Assembly: GCA_029688955.1 (NCBI GenBank)
Contig: JARUKZ010000017.1
Coordinates: 1-64,000 of the forward strand
Source of the DNA: Chitinispirillales bacterium ANBcel5
GTDB taxonomy: Bacteria; Fibrobacterota; Chitinivibrionia; Chitinivibrionales; Chitinispirillaceae
DNA length: 64,000 bases
Direction of reading: 5' to 3'
In this document: in pieces, positions 17,001 to 25,794 of the stretch
Position numbering within the stretch: position 1 is the stretch's first letter
Layout: every line of letters begins with the position of its first letter
Position numbers and translations under genes: made by a program
Notes under the pieces: model-generated
Database searches by the model: none
The model's input: only the letters and a program-made list of their open reading frames with translations
What the model was told of the DNA's origin: nothing

Positions 17001-17455
17001 TTGAGAACTCACCTGGCGGGAGCAGAGAGGGTTGGTGGTCGCCCCGGGCGTGAATCGGTGGACAAAATCTGATAAAATTACATAGGTTTATTGCGGTAAA
17101 GGCAGCTATTAGTTAGCTTATATAATGTACTTATCATTATCACATTATCAGTTTAAGGGTTTATGCTTCTTACGAGTCTTCATTTCGAACAATCCACTGG
17201 TTTAGATAGAGCGGTTCTTTTTTTTGGGGGGGGGGGTCTCGGCTTTGGGTGAAAAGTTACAGCTTAAAACAGAGGAAATACAGAAAATTATATTTTTAAT
17301 TCATTTCACACGTAAAAACCTTCGTTATGGGTACGAACCACTGTTCGTCATATTTTGGGGCCAGCCACGGAAAAGAAGAGTAGCCTTGCCGAGTAGAAAC
17401 GAAGTCACTATTAAACTATTAGCTTGAAAAAAAAACTCGTTTTTGGAAAATTACA
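17001..17455. other. Intergenic, homopolymer tract
   Basis: No gene is supported. A T8-G11 tract sits at 17218-17236. A TTATATAATGTAC motif near 17120-17130 recurs near 20333, at the other end of the AT-rich island, and may be a promoter or boundary element. Base composition changes to strongly AT-rich at about 17430. Confidence 0.45.
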
Positions 17456-18301
17456 ATGAAAAATGCAGAACTAATAACTCAATTAGAAAAACAATACAAT
17501 ATTATTACAGGAAAGAACTTAGATTTTCTAACAAAGGCTGGTTTAGCAAAAACAGAATGCACCACATGCCAACTATTTTTTGATAACTGTTCCGGAAATG
17601 TTGACTCGTTTGAAGATTTATTCATAAACAGTTATCTTAAGGATAAGCCACCACTAGGAGATATCGATCAATTCAGGCTAGACATTAAAGATTATTTTGT
17701 GACGTATGGCGAGCTTATATATAATAAGCAGACTGATTATCTTAAAATTAGCGCACAGATTTATGTTGATCTATTTATTAATCGTTATAAACAAGCTGGA
17801 TTTACAACACCTAAATTACCACCCGAATGCAGCAAAGGTGGTTACTGTATAGATTTAGCAGCTGGTTTTAACTACATAGATTTCTTTGAAGATCTAAACC
17901 CTTCAACTACTTATTTTTTGATTGATAAGTCATACTTTACTTGCGAGTGTTTGAAGTATAAGGTTAGAAAATTAGGATTAAAGAATGTTAACGTTTACTG
18001 TGGGTGTGTCAAAGATTTTGACGTTTCAATATTGAATAAGCACAAAATAGTAGCTATAAGAGCCAAAAACATTTTAACATACGTTCCTGATTTTTATAAC
18101 TATATCGACAAATTCAAAAGTATTATATGTCGAAATGGTTGCTTTGTTTTTCAAGAGAGCATAAACTCAGGTGCTATGAATATACACCTTTTCAACAGAA
18201 ACAAATATTTTAGTGATGGGTGGGATTTTGTATTTAACCCCGGTCGCAATACAGAGGACCCATTTTGCTTTCACACATTAGTATGCACAAAAATAGCATA
18301 A
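17456..18301 (+). CDS. Methyltransferase-like protein (class I fold)
   Basis: A 281-residue AT-rich gene. The C-terminal half has the layout of a SAM-dependent methyltransferase: a motif-I-like strand and loop YCIDLAAGFNYIDFF (glycine-poor), an acidic residue at the end of strand 2 (FLIDKS), and a further strand NVNVYCGCVKDF. The N-terminal half has several cysteines (CTTCQLFFDNC). The substrate is unknown. The weak ribosome site (GGAAA) and the AT-richness differ from the neighbouring chromosome, suggesting recent transfer together with the next gene. A non-enzymatic Rossmann relative cannot be excluded because motif I is atypical. Confidence 0.5.
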   Translation: MKNAELITQLEKQYNIITGKNLDFLTKAGLAKTECTTCQLFFDNCSGNVDSFEDLFINSYLKDKPPLGDIDQFRLDIKDYFVTYGELIYNKQTDYLKISAQIYVDLFINRYKQAGFTTPKLPPECSKGGYCIDLAAGFNYIDFFEDLNPSTTYFLIDKSYFTCECLKYKVRKLGLKNVNVYCGCVKDFDVSILNKHKIVAIRAKNILTYVPDFYNYIDKFKSIICRNGCFVFQESINSGAMNIHLFNRNKYFSDGWDFVFNPGRNTEDPFCFHTLVCTKIA

Positions 18302-18370
18302 ATGAGTAAAAATCGGAGTGTTATACAACATTAAAATCTCATAACAGAATTGGTACTAGCAGAAACAAAT

Positions 18371-18871
18371 ATGAAATATACTGAAATATTGGGAATTCTC
18401 GGGTTTATTCTTGCATTGATTACTTTCATTATCACGAGAATCGATAGGAGAAAAAAGTTGTCTATTGATTTATATTGTCTAAACCTTGAAGAATTAGACA
18501 AAGATAATGAATTTGGTTCTGACTTAAATGGATTAAAAGAAGATATAGTGATTGTGATTGATTTAATTAATCAAGGATCAAGAATAATTGCTATAGATAA
18601 AAATTCAATAGTCATATTTTTAAATAGAAGTAAGATCCAATATGGACTTGATTGGGTCGGGAAACAAAAATTCGATAACCCAATCAACCCAGGACAAAAT
18701 TATAGATTTGGTGTCTTTCTTGATTCAGCAATTGATTTGAGCAAAATTGAAAATAGACACAAAGGTATATATAAAATAAGTGCGGAACTAAAAGATTTTG
18801 ACGGTAAAAAATATCGCTCAAGTAAGAATTTTAAGTTGAATTTAGAAGTTAACGAAATTGGTAAAAATTAA
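18371..18871 (+). CDS. Unknown single-pass membrane protein
   Basis: 166 residues from ATG 18371. Residues 5-25 form one transmembrane helix (ILGILGFILALITFIIT) followed by positive residues (RIDRRKK), so the remainder, a beta-rich domain of about 135 residues, should be cytoplasmic. It follows the methyltransferase-like gene by 69 nt in the same AT-rich island. Small membrane proteins of this type are common in mobile or defence cassettes, but I do not recognise the family. Confidence 0.5.
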   Translation: MKYTEILGILGFILALITFIITRIDRRKKLSIDLYCLNLEELDKDNEFGSDLNGLKEDIVIVIDLINQGSRIIAIDKNSIVIFLNRSKIQYGLDWVGKQKFDNPINPGQNYRFGVFLDSAIDLSKIENRHKGIYKISAELKDFDGKKYRSSKNFKLNLEVNEIGKN

Positions 18872-19003
18872 AGTTTTACAACAATGTATATACAAAACAT
18901 ATGTGACAGTAGTAAAATCAAGGTTTGAAGCCCGCAATCGCTTACTTTGCATACACTCAACGTTATGCACAATTCCTTTGATAACAGAAATAGATACAAC
19001 CAC

Positions 19004-19206
19004 CTCTCCACCAAATCCACACTCCTCACACTAACCTCTACAACACTAAGCAGCAAATCCAGTATATACCGCTCATTCCCCATCTTTTTTGCTGAGTCGT
19101 TGGGATCGTTTTTGGTACCGGTGTCTTTGTGAATAGTGACCTTGTAGCGGCCTATGATCTATTCGATGGCGGATTTGCCGTTAACGATGTAATCGTATGC
19201 TTTGGA
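19004..19206 (-). pseudogene. C-terminal fragment of a restriction-type DEAD/DEAH helicase
   Basis: Read on the minus strand, one frame gives KAYDYIVNGKSAIE, an in-frame stop, then RYKVTIHKDTG, KNDPND and RYILDLLLSVVEVSV. This is the characteristic end of COG4889-like/type ISP restriction helicases (Y-V-NGKSA-EW, then DSGI-NDPNDW, then PRYILDLL). The remainder of the gene is absent. It shows that a second restriction/helicase system once lay here. Confidence 0.7.
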
Positions 19207-19444
19207 AACACTACACAATGTTTGTAATACCATTTATATAACACTTCTTTATTACTAAAAATCATTTAGAAGCCACCACTGTTATTACAAACCAAACAGA
19301 TAAAGCTAGCAAGGATATATTTACTCAGTCCTCTAATAGGATTTTCCAAGCTCTTGAAAACTAGTGAGTATGTCATTCTCAAAATACAAGTACTGTCTAT
19401 TTATCCATTGCTCGTGAACACCCCACAATCCAACTGTTCTATTT

Positions 19445-19647
19445 GGGTGAAAAACTTTTGGTGAACCGCCAAAAGATTTTAAATGCTATGCGCGAAAATC
19501 CCGCTGTTAGCCAGGCTCAACTTGTGGTAATCGTAGGAATAGGCGCAATAAACATTGAGAAAAAAAAGTAAGTACTTCAAAGATTTTGGCTGGATTGGTA
19601 GAATCGGGCCGGCCGCCCCCCTACACACCAGAAACCGTTCCCATGGA
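19445..19647 (+). pseudogene. Winged-helix tail fragment, copy 1
   Basis: Nearly identical to 21283-21485. The translation contains KILNAMRENPAVSQAQL then VVIVGIGA, a winged-helix DNA-binding pattern found at the C terminus of COG2865/AlbA_2-type ATP-binding proteins. This copy lacks the two stops present in copy 2 but stops soon after the GIGA segment, where the frame shifts. The two copies have therefore decayed independently since duplication. Confidence 0.7.
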
Positions 19648-20501
19648 AACCCACAACTCCTTTTCTAAACCGCTTCCTAAAACCCCAGAAAGATCACTAC
19701 CCTGAAGCACCTAACGAGCTCAAATCCGGTAAAAAAAGACACATTGGATGTAAGTATTTCTTTCCTCAGATGAAAGGTCTTGGCTCAAGCCCAACCTCGC
19801 AACATTTTGCTCTGAAATCCAAGCATCAGCTGTTACATGAACGGCTGATGTTTATGGTTGAGGCTGTAATGGTTCACCCGCCAGTATTTAAAATATGTTC
19901 GGTTTTCCCAATGGTTTAAAACTTATCTCCAGTATGACAGTTTTTGCATTTATGCCGAATATAATTCGATTATTTATAAGGCCATTCAGTTGAAAAATCG
20001 CGGTCTTTTTGGTGTGAAAACAGTGGAAATAATAAGCAATCGAAGCTAGACTTAACCGTTTGGGTACCCACCAGAAATGCCTACAGGAAAATAAACCTGT
20101 TAAAAGAGATAAGTCGTTAAATAGCGGGTTTGGTGGGTTATGGTGATACGATGGTTTTGGCAGTGACGTGGTCCAGCAATAATCTTACTGTGTATACATG
20201 AATAGTGTTGCTGTAGAGTGGGGATGTAAGATCCCTAAGCGACAGGCCGAGGGTGGTCCCTGAGCTGGAGTCGAAGGGGAAAATCTGCAAAAGCCATATA
20301 AGTCTTTTGCATTAATATCTCCGATCATTTACCTTATATAATGTACCTGTTTTTCACACTAACAGTTTACGACTTTTATGGCAGTATCGGGTGAAATACC
20401 AAAAAAAGTGATAGCAATTTATATGTCAGGTATTGGTGTTTGTACGGAGCAATCCAAATTCGACAAATTGGTAGTTACAGCAATAAGGGTTGATGGGAAC
20501 A

Positions 20502-21026
20502 ATGGCTAAAGATCTCACAAAATCAGTGATTGATCGGCAGAATATACTGAACAATCCCTATGCTCTCGAAGAGATCCATAGGGCAACACGGATAGAGTGC
20601 TTTGTTTTTGAGGGAAAAGCAGTTCTTTTAAAAGATCAGGTGGCAGACTTTTTTGCGGTAACCCCCAGAACAATAGATAACTACATTGCACGGTATGAAG
20701 ACGAATTGCAGAGAAACGGCTATGAGGTGCTACGTGGTAATCGATTGAAGCGGTTCAAGTTAGAGATAATGGAACAACATGTTAACGAAAATAATTTCGT
20801 TAACATAAAAATCCCACAGTTAGGAGTATTTGATTTCCGTGCTTTTTTAAATCTTGCCATGCTTATAACCGAAAGCGAACCTGCCCGTCTTTTAAGAAGT
20901 ACCATCCTCGACATTGTAATCGACACGATTAATAAAAAAACGGGTGGAGCTCATTTGTTGTGGTCTGTAAGCAGATCAAAAATTTCAGACCCTCCATATA
21001 AGATATTTACCTACAGAGATCATTGA
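20502..21026 (+). pseudogene. Truncated RhuM/KilA-type DNA-binding protein
   Basis: The N-terminal 150 residues (KSVIDRQNILNNPYALEEI, a helix-turn-helix-like VADFFAVTPRTIDNYIARY, then LGVFDFRAFLNLAMLITESE and LDIVIDTINKKTGG) fit a family of DNA-binding proteins related to RhuM that is usually over 300 residues long. The homology stops abruptly after KTGG and is replaced by about 25 unrelated residues. I regard it as a 3'-truncated gene. ATG 20502 is used; ATG 20493 with an AAGGG site is an alternative. The truncated product would keep the HTH but lose the C-terminal domain. Confidence 0.65.
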
Positions 21027-21160
21027 GCCTGATAGAAGTTGGTCATTAGTGCTCTCCCTAACGGCTTAAGCCTCCAGATCTCAAAAAAGAGCATAGTTCA
21101 CGTTCACGCAATCCCTTATTGGCCAACACCTGTTTTTTAGGGGGCTACATTGCTACCCGG

Positions 21161-21485
21161 CGGCGCGGAACACTCAAGATTATTAATGCCCGCAAAGAAG
21201 CACACTTACCTGAATCAGAAATCATCGGGAAAAATGGCGGCGTTTCTATGGCACTATTTGCACCTACCTTTCTTAATGAGAGGGGTGAAAAACTTTAGGT
21301 GAACCGCTAAAAGATTTTGAATGCTATGCGCGAAAATCCCGCTGTTAGCCAGGCTCAGCTTGTGGTAATCGTAGGAATAGGTGCAACAATCATTGAGAAA
21401 AATAGTAAGTACCTCAAAGATTTTGGCTGGATTGGTAGAATCGGGCCGGCCGCCTCCCGACACACCAGGAAACTGTTCCCATGAA
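21161..21485 (+). pseudogene. COG2865-like ATP-binding/AlbA_2 protein C-terminal remnant (copy 2)
   Basis: One frame reads RRGTLKIINARKEAHLPESE then GGVSMALF, matching the G-GT--I---C-EAGLPEPE--GGF-VTLF signature of the C-terminal ATPase-like region. Two in-frame stops follow, and then a winged helix (KILNAMRENPAVSQAQL, KYLKDFGWIGRIGP). It is a relic of a transcriptional-regulator/helicase-like protein. Its last 200 bp are duplicated at 19445-19647. Confidence 0.68.
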
Positions 21486-21509
21486 AAAACAACAACTTTG
21501 GTTTATACC

Positions 21510-21681
21510 ATTTCCTAAAATTCACGTTTTCTTCTGTGAGTCCGTAGGGTCTCAACCCGTCCATATCTCTTTTGCAGGCCACAGCAAAGTCATTGGGCTT
21601 GTGGGATAGTGAAGCGATTTTCGCAACAGGATATTGATCTGATTTCTTCTTTTCATGGCTATTTCTAATAAAACTATACAT
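21510..21681 (-). pseudogene. Possible N-terminal gene fragment
   Basis: The minus strand from ATG 21681 reads MYSFIRNSHEKKKSDQYPVA and then FAVACKRDMDGLRPYGLTEE, which looks like genuine protein sequence with a sensible start. The reading frame then runs into the duplicated winged-helix fragment. I take it for the 5' remnant of an unidentified gene. No family is assigned. Confidence 0.3.
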
Positions 21682-21900
21682 ATTGTCTTTTTTTACTGTG
21701 TTACGCTAACGAAAACGTTTGTGAATGATCTTTCTTCCATATTCGTTCCCATCTTGCTTTCCTAATATCTATATTATAAAAAGCTTTGGTGATTAACCAA
21801 CAGATCACACCCATAATTCCCTGTATTGCTATGTTTTTCGGATTTGTGTTCTCACTATTCCAAAATGAAGAAGTGCTTAAACAAGAATGTGGGATAGAAA

Positions 21901-22569
21901 ATGAGCGAGCTAATACCCAAACATGGTGGATACCGTAAACTAAAAAGCTTTCAGGTATCTCAGCTTATCTACGATGTGACCGTGCGTTTTTGTGAGCGGT
22001 ACATAGACCGCTTCTCCAGGACTCGCGACCAGATGACTCAGGCTGCCAGAAGTGGTGTTCAAAACATTGCAGAGGGCTCTCAGACCAGTGCTACATCAAA
22101 AAAGTTTGAGATTAAGCTGACACAGGTTGCACGGGCAAGTCTGGAGGAGCTAACACTGGATTATGAGGACTTTTTGAGGCAGAGGAAACTCCCAAAACTA
22201 CCACCACAGCACCCTGCACTGGTGCGATTTAAAGAGTTACGTTGTAAAACCCTGGAAGAGGTGCAGGTTTGGGTGGCACAGGAAAAAAAAAGGGGCACTG
22301 ACAAGCATGGACACCAACGGAAGCAAAAAACTGATGATGAAAACCAAGCCGCGGCGTACGTCAGTGCCAGTCCGTGCTCACCCTTGTCTTCTGCCTGTCT
22401 TGCTGCCAATGCTGCACTATCTTTGTTGAACCTGGCCACATATCTCCTTGACCGTCAGGTCGAACGCCTTGCAATAGATTTCGAAAACCAGGGCGGTTTT
22501 ACAGAACGTTTATACAAGATCAGAAGCGCTAAACGCAAAGAGCACTTAAAAGACGCAGGTTTGTCTTAA
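21901..22569 (+). CDS. Four-helix-bundle suffix-domain protein (23S intervening-sequence-like)
   Basis: 222 residues. The first 130 residues carry the four-helix-bundle signature (QMTQAARSGVQNIAEGS, then QVARASLEELTLDYEDF), and the end carries the suffix helix NAALSLLNLATYLLDRQVE with GGFTERLYKIR. Between them (about residues 133-172) is a low-complexity insert (TDKHGHQRKQK, then SASPCSPLSSACLAA) that looks like in-frame translated repeat DNA. This family is related to proteins encoded in 23S rRNA intervening sequences; its function is unknown. An antisense fragment of a second copy, including part of the same insert, lies at 11037-11178. Confidence 0.8.
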   Translation: MSELIPKHGGYRKLKSFQVSQLIYDVTVRFCERYIDRFSRTRDQMTQAARSGVQNIAEGSQTSATSKKFEIKLTQVARASLEELTLDYEDFLRQRKLPKLPPQHPALVRFKELRCKTLEEVQVWVAQEKKRGTDKHGHQRKQKTDDENQAAAYVSASPCSPLSSACLAANAALSLLNLATYLLDRQVERLAIDFENQGGFTERLYKIRSAKRKEHLKDAGLS

Positions 22570-23023
22570 AACGTCTATCGACCCCAAGCTCAATATAGCC
22601 AGAATGCCAGCAGGCTTTCAGATTATGTGACCGATGCCGCAAATTGCGGAGTAAAGTAAAAAAACAGTCCGTCCCCTTTTTCCTTAAAACAGTCACTCTA
22701 AGAGTTCCTTACACTTCAAAACCCATCCCTCACGCTTTCACGTGGCAAGCAAGCCTCTTGGCGCCCCCGTGATGAACCCGGCACTTGCCACCAGGCCTTG
22801 CTGGGGGGTGGCCACCTTCGCCTCGGGCGACCCGTAATCAGAATCCGGATTGTGAAATGTAAAACAGAAACAGAAATACTGTACAACCGAAACACGCTTT
22901 CTGTTAACCTGCATAAAGAGAAACGAGCACGGATCATAGCTACTGAGTGCATGTATGCCTGGGACTACACTATAGGGAAAAGATAAAAGGTAGAAGAAAG
23001 GAGATAAGGGGGAAGAGAGAATC
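22570..23023. other. Intergenic, one GGGGACGGACTG motif
   Basis: No gene is supported. AAAAACAGTCCGTCCCC at 22660-22676 is an inverted copy of the motif that punctuates the 349-bp tandem repeat at 29508-30378. A GC-rich stretch at 22738-22830 contains imperfect palindromes around GGTGGCCACC. Confidence 0.5.
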
Positions 23024-24007
23024 TTAGTAAAACGCAACCGGTTCACAGTCAAAAAGATCCAACTGCTGAGCAAGGGCGGCTTCCTTAGTTCTGTTTCGCT
23101 TCCCTTCAGCAGTTAAGACAAACTTATCGTTCTCAAAATATTCATTAACTCTCATCACATCATAACCGGTGATCTTTTCAAACCCTTCATTGTCGATCTT
23201 TCTTCTGATCCTCAGTAAACACTTAATAGTGGTACCGTTTTTAAACTGGACGCGGCCGGTTTGGACAAGCGCTATAAATTCATCTGATTTCAAATCAAAG
23301 GAGATGATCGATCCCTGATAGATCCCACGCCACTTGTACCTGCCCCTCTTAAGTACCGGTGAAACCACCTCAATTATCGCGTTGTCCTCTTCAACGGGGT
23401 CCAGATTATCACTGATTAACACATACTGCCTGAACTTACCGCGATCGACTATCAGCTCATCTGAAACCCTGTTTTTTTCTTGATCAGTGATAGTAATCGA
23501 TACCTGGCTGACCCTGGGGTACTTTTGAAGAAGCTTGAAAAAGTTAGATCTCTTTCGTTTAATCACCGTACTGTCGTTTAATTGTTGGCTGCTTCTTGAG
23601 ACTTCCTGTTTAAGCAGCGCAAGCTCACCGTGTAACTTCTTTAGCTTCTTATCCTTCAAGATGTTTTTTATCAGCCGGTCTGTTTGAGGACCTATGGGGG
23701 CGGTGACCGGAGTCACAATGATTCCGCCAAACAACGCTGTGATAAGCGCAGCAACAGCAGTACCCCTGCTAGTTTTAAGTTTAGGCACCACCCGGAACCA
23801 TCTGCGCAGACCACCTTCACCAAAAGGCTCGGTTTCTATGGTAATAGCGGTATTAAATGATTGCGCTATCTCTTTTAAAACACCTAATATCTCACACTCA
23901 CACCTGTTCTGAACAATGGCATCAATAGTAGGTGAGTCATCATTGAACCAGTAATGAAGTTCAATGGTATCACCCGATACAGCAGAGATGTTTTGTTCAT
24001 TTTGCAT
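23024..24007 (-). CDS. Unknown protein with a short hydrophobic segment
   Basis: About 327 residues from ATG 24007; a GTG at 24034 is an in-frame alternative. Residues around 82-108 form a Gly/Ala-rich hydrophobic stretch (GTAVAALITALFGGIIV) that could be a membrane-inserting hairpin. It is followed by a charged helix (KLKKLHGELALLKQEV) and a C-terminal beta-rich domain of about 150 residues. I do not recognise the family. The nearest same-strand neighbour is the flavodiiron gene 350 bp upstream. A soluble N-terminal domain, short membrane element and C-terminal effector-like domain is a layout seen in some defence proteins, but that is speculation. Confidence 0.55.
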   Translation of the reverse strand: MQNEQNISAVSGDTIELHYWFNDDSPTIDAIVQNRCECEILGVLKEIAQSFNTAITIETEPFGEGGLRRWFRVVPKLKTSRGTAVAALITALFGGIIVTPVTAPIGPQTDRLIKNILKDKKLKKLHGELALLKQEVSRSSQQLNDSTVIKRKRSNFFKLLQKYPRVSQVSITITDQEKNRVSDELIVDRGKFRQYVLISDNLDPVEEDNAIIEVVSPVLKRGRYKWRGIYQGSIISFDLKSDEFIALVQTGRVQFKNGTTIKCLLRIRRKIDNEGFEKITGYDVMRVNEYFENDKFVLTAEGKRNRTKEAALAQQLDLFDCEPVAFY

Positions 24008-24043
24008 ACTTTCAATCCAGTTCTTCGAAATCACGGGTGTTTC

Positions 24044-24356
24044 TTCAAAGCAGCCCTACCGAAAGAGGTCGAGATCCTGAAGTGGTATTTCTATTGTTAG
24101 GTGTGAGAATGGCTCCCTAAAAGTAGTACTACAGACCAACGCGGAGAACAGACTCGCATACAATATAATATATTGAAAATGAATTTTCGGCGAGAGAAAA
24201 AGAGGCGGGGCAGATTCCAGGAAAACGGGTCGCTTTATATGGATGGTTTCGTTGTAACAGGCTTCATGGTAAGGGCAAAGGTACCAGAAAAACAGGGGCA
24301 AAACAATGTAGCGACACCAGTTGAGAGCATCGCTACAAATCACCTGCGGTTAAAAC
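24044..24356. other. Intergenic, nothing recognised
   Basis: About 310 bp between the unknown gene and the flavodiiron gene. I see no convincing gene, strong hairpin or repeat here. Confidence 0.4.
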
Positions 24357-25568
24357 TTACATGATCAGACCCGCAAGCTCCTTACCTCTTTGCTTTAGAA
24401 GCGCTAAATCGTCTTCAGAGGGAACCCCCTGCCATTCAACCGACTCGATACTTGTCCATTTCATAGAATCGATACGCTGGTCATACTCCTTTTTTGCACC
24501 TCCAACCCATCCCCAGCTTCCGATCCGCAGCACCTTTTTGTTGATAAAATGCTTTCTTTGGAAGAGATCAAGTACATGTGCCATAGGCGGAAACATCTTG
24601 TATTCGTAGGTCGGCATCGCAAGCACAAGCCCCGAAGCCTTGTATGCGTCCGCAAGCACAAAAGATGAATCGGTGTTGGGAACCCGGTGAATAGTATAGG
24701 GGATATTCATCTCCTCGATTCCGCTGATTACCGCGTCGAGACCTACTTTTGTGTAGCCATACATCGATCCCCAAATGATACAGATCTCTTTTTCGCAGGG
24801 GCTGCCTGTATTATACCCTGCGTAGCGCGCATACCGTTCAATGATTTCGGCGGGGTTTTTACGCCAGACGATACCGTGGCTGGGCGCAATCACTTTGACT
24901 TCAAGCCCACCAAGTTTCTCCAGTGCCCGTTTAACAAAGGTGCTGAAACTTGCCACAATATTGGAATAGTATCTCAGTGATTCCTTCTCATAGAACTGAT
25001 GCTCCGATTCATTAAACTCATCATCAAAAAGCCGCTCTCCCAGTTTGCCGTATGAACCAAAGGCATCACAGCTGAAAAGCACCTTTTCGGTACGCTCGTA
25101 ACACATCATCGTCTCCGGCCAGTGAATATTTGGCGTTTCATAAAACTCAAGGACCTTACCGCCCCCAAGATCAAGAGAATCCCCGGTTTTCACTTCACGA
25201 AGATTTTCGGTGATTTTGAAAAACTTTTTCACCATGGCAATGCCTTTTGGAGTCGAGATGATTTCGACATTGGGGTTTCTTTTACGAATCTCGGTAACAA
25301 AGGCTGTGTGGTCCGGTTCCAGGTGATTGAGGATAAGATAGTCCAATGATTCAAAGGAACTCTGTGCAGAACCAAGCTGCTTTTCAAACTGCCCGATCGA
25401 TCCTTCCCACTCCTTGGCGAGGTCGATTAAGGCAGATTTTTCGCCTTTGACCAGGTATGAATTGAGAGTAACTCCGTGGGGAATCGGCCATATCCCCTCA
25501 AAAAGATCATCTGTTGTGATGTTGGCATGAATCGCAAAGATCCCTTCGCTTATCTTATGTGCATTCAT
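24357..25568 (-). CDS. Flavodiiron protein (A-type flavoprotein, O2/NO reductase)
   Basis: 403 residues. The N-terminal metallo-beta-lactamase-like domain has the diiron ligands H82-x-E84-x-D86-H87 (NHLEPDHT), H149 (NIHWPE), D168 (CDAFGS) and H231 (PSHG). The C-terminal flavodoxin domain begins near residue 257 with the FMN loop WGSMYGYTKVG. The length is normal for a class A enzyme without extra rubredoxin. Flavodiiron proteins reduce O2 or NO in the cytoplasm of anaerobes and protect against both. The start ATG 25568 has GGAGGA 4 nt upstream. The gene stands alone, 226 bp after the photolyase-related gene. Confidence 0.94.
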   Translation of the reverse strand: MNAHKISEGIFAIHANITTDDLFEGIWPIPHGVTLNSYLVKGEKSALIDLAKEWEGSIGQFEKQLGSAQSSFESLDYLILNHLEPDHTAFVTEIRKRNPNVEIISTPKGIAMVKKFFKITENLREVKTGDSLDLGGGKVLEFYETPNIHWPETMMCYERTEKVLFSCDAFGSYGKLGERLFDDEFNESEHQFYEKESLRYYSNIVASFSTFVKRALEKLGGLEVKVIAPSHGIVWRKNPAEIIERYARYAGYNTGSPCEKEICIIWGSMYGYTKVGLDAVISGIEEMNIPYTIHRVPNTDSSFVLADAYKASGLVLAMPTYEYKMFPPMAHVLDLFQRKHFINKKVLRIGSWGWVGGAKKEYDQRIDSMKWTSIESVEWQGVPSEDDLALLKQRGKELAGLIM

Positions 25569-25794
25569 AGTATCCTCCGGATGCTGACGTTAGCAGTTTT
25601 TTGCAGCAGGTTTGGTTCAGGTATGTTCGGGTAACACATTGAGTTTCGGGCAATTTATGGCGCCTGTGACATTTCTGTGCGTCTGTGTTTTACCTTCACC
25701 TGTTTGTTGATAATTGATGTCAAGAATATATCACAAACCAGAGGATTTGTCAAACCCTGAGGGGCGGCAACTACCGGATACAAAGGCGTTAGGA

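Larger units (their letters stand above)
18872..20501. other. Decayed region with gene fragments
   Basis: About 1.6 kb without an intact gene. It contains a restriction-helicase tail (19004-19206, minus strand) and copy 1 of a winged-helix fragment (19445-19647, plus strand). The hairpin CATCAGC/GCTGATG (about 19826-19852) and a GGTCCCTGAGC-GAGTCGAAGGG repeat-like stretch near 20250 are also visible. The rest gives no recognisable signal. Confidence 0.5.

Noticed and set aside
17224..17427. Small gene beginning in the G11 tract
   Set aside because: The start codon would be formed by a homopolymer junction with no ribosome site; no family resemblance.
18868..19083. 71-residue minus-strand gene
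   Set aside because: Its first 25 residues are the end of a decayed restriction-helicase tail that continues upstream through an in-frame stop; it is part of the pseudogene.
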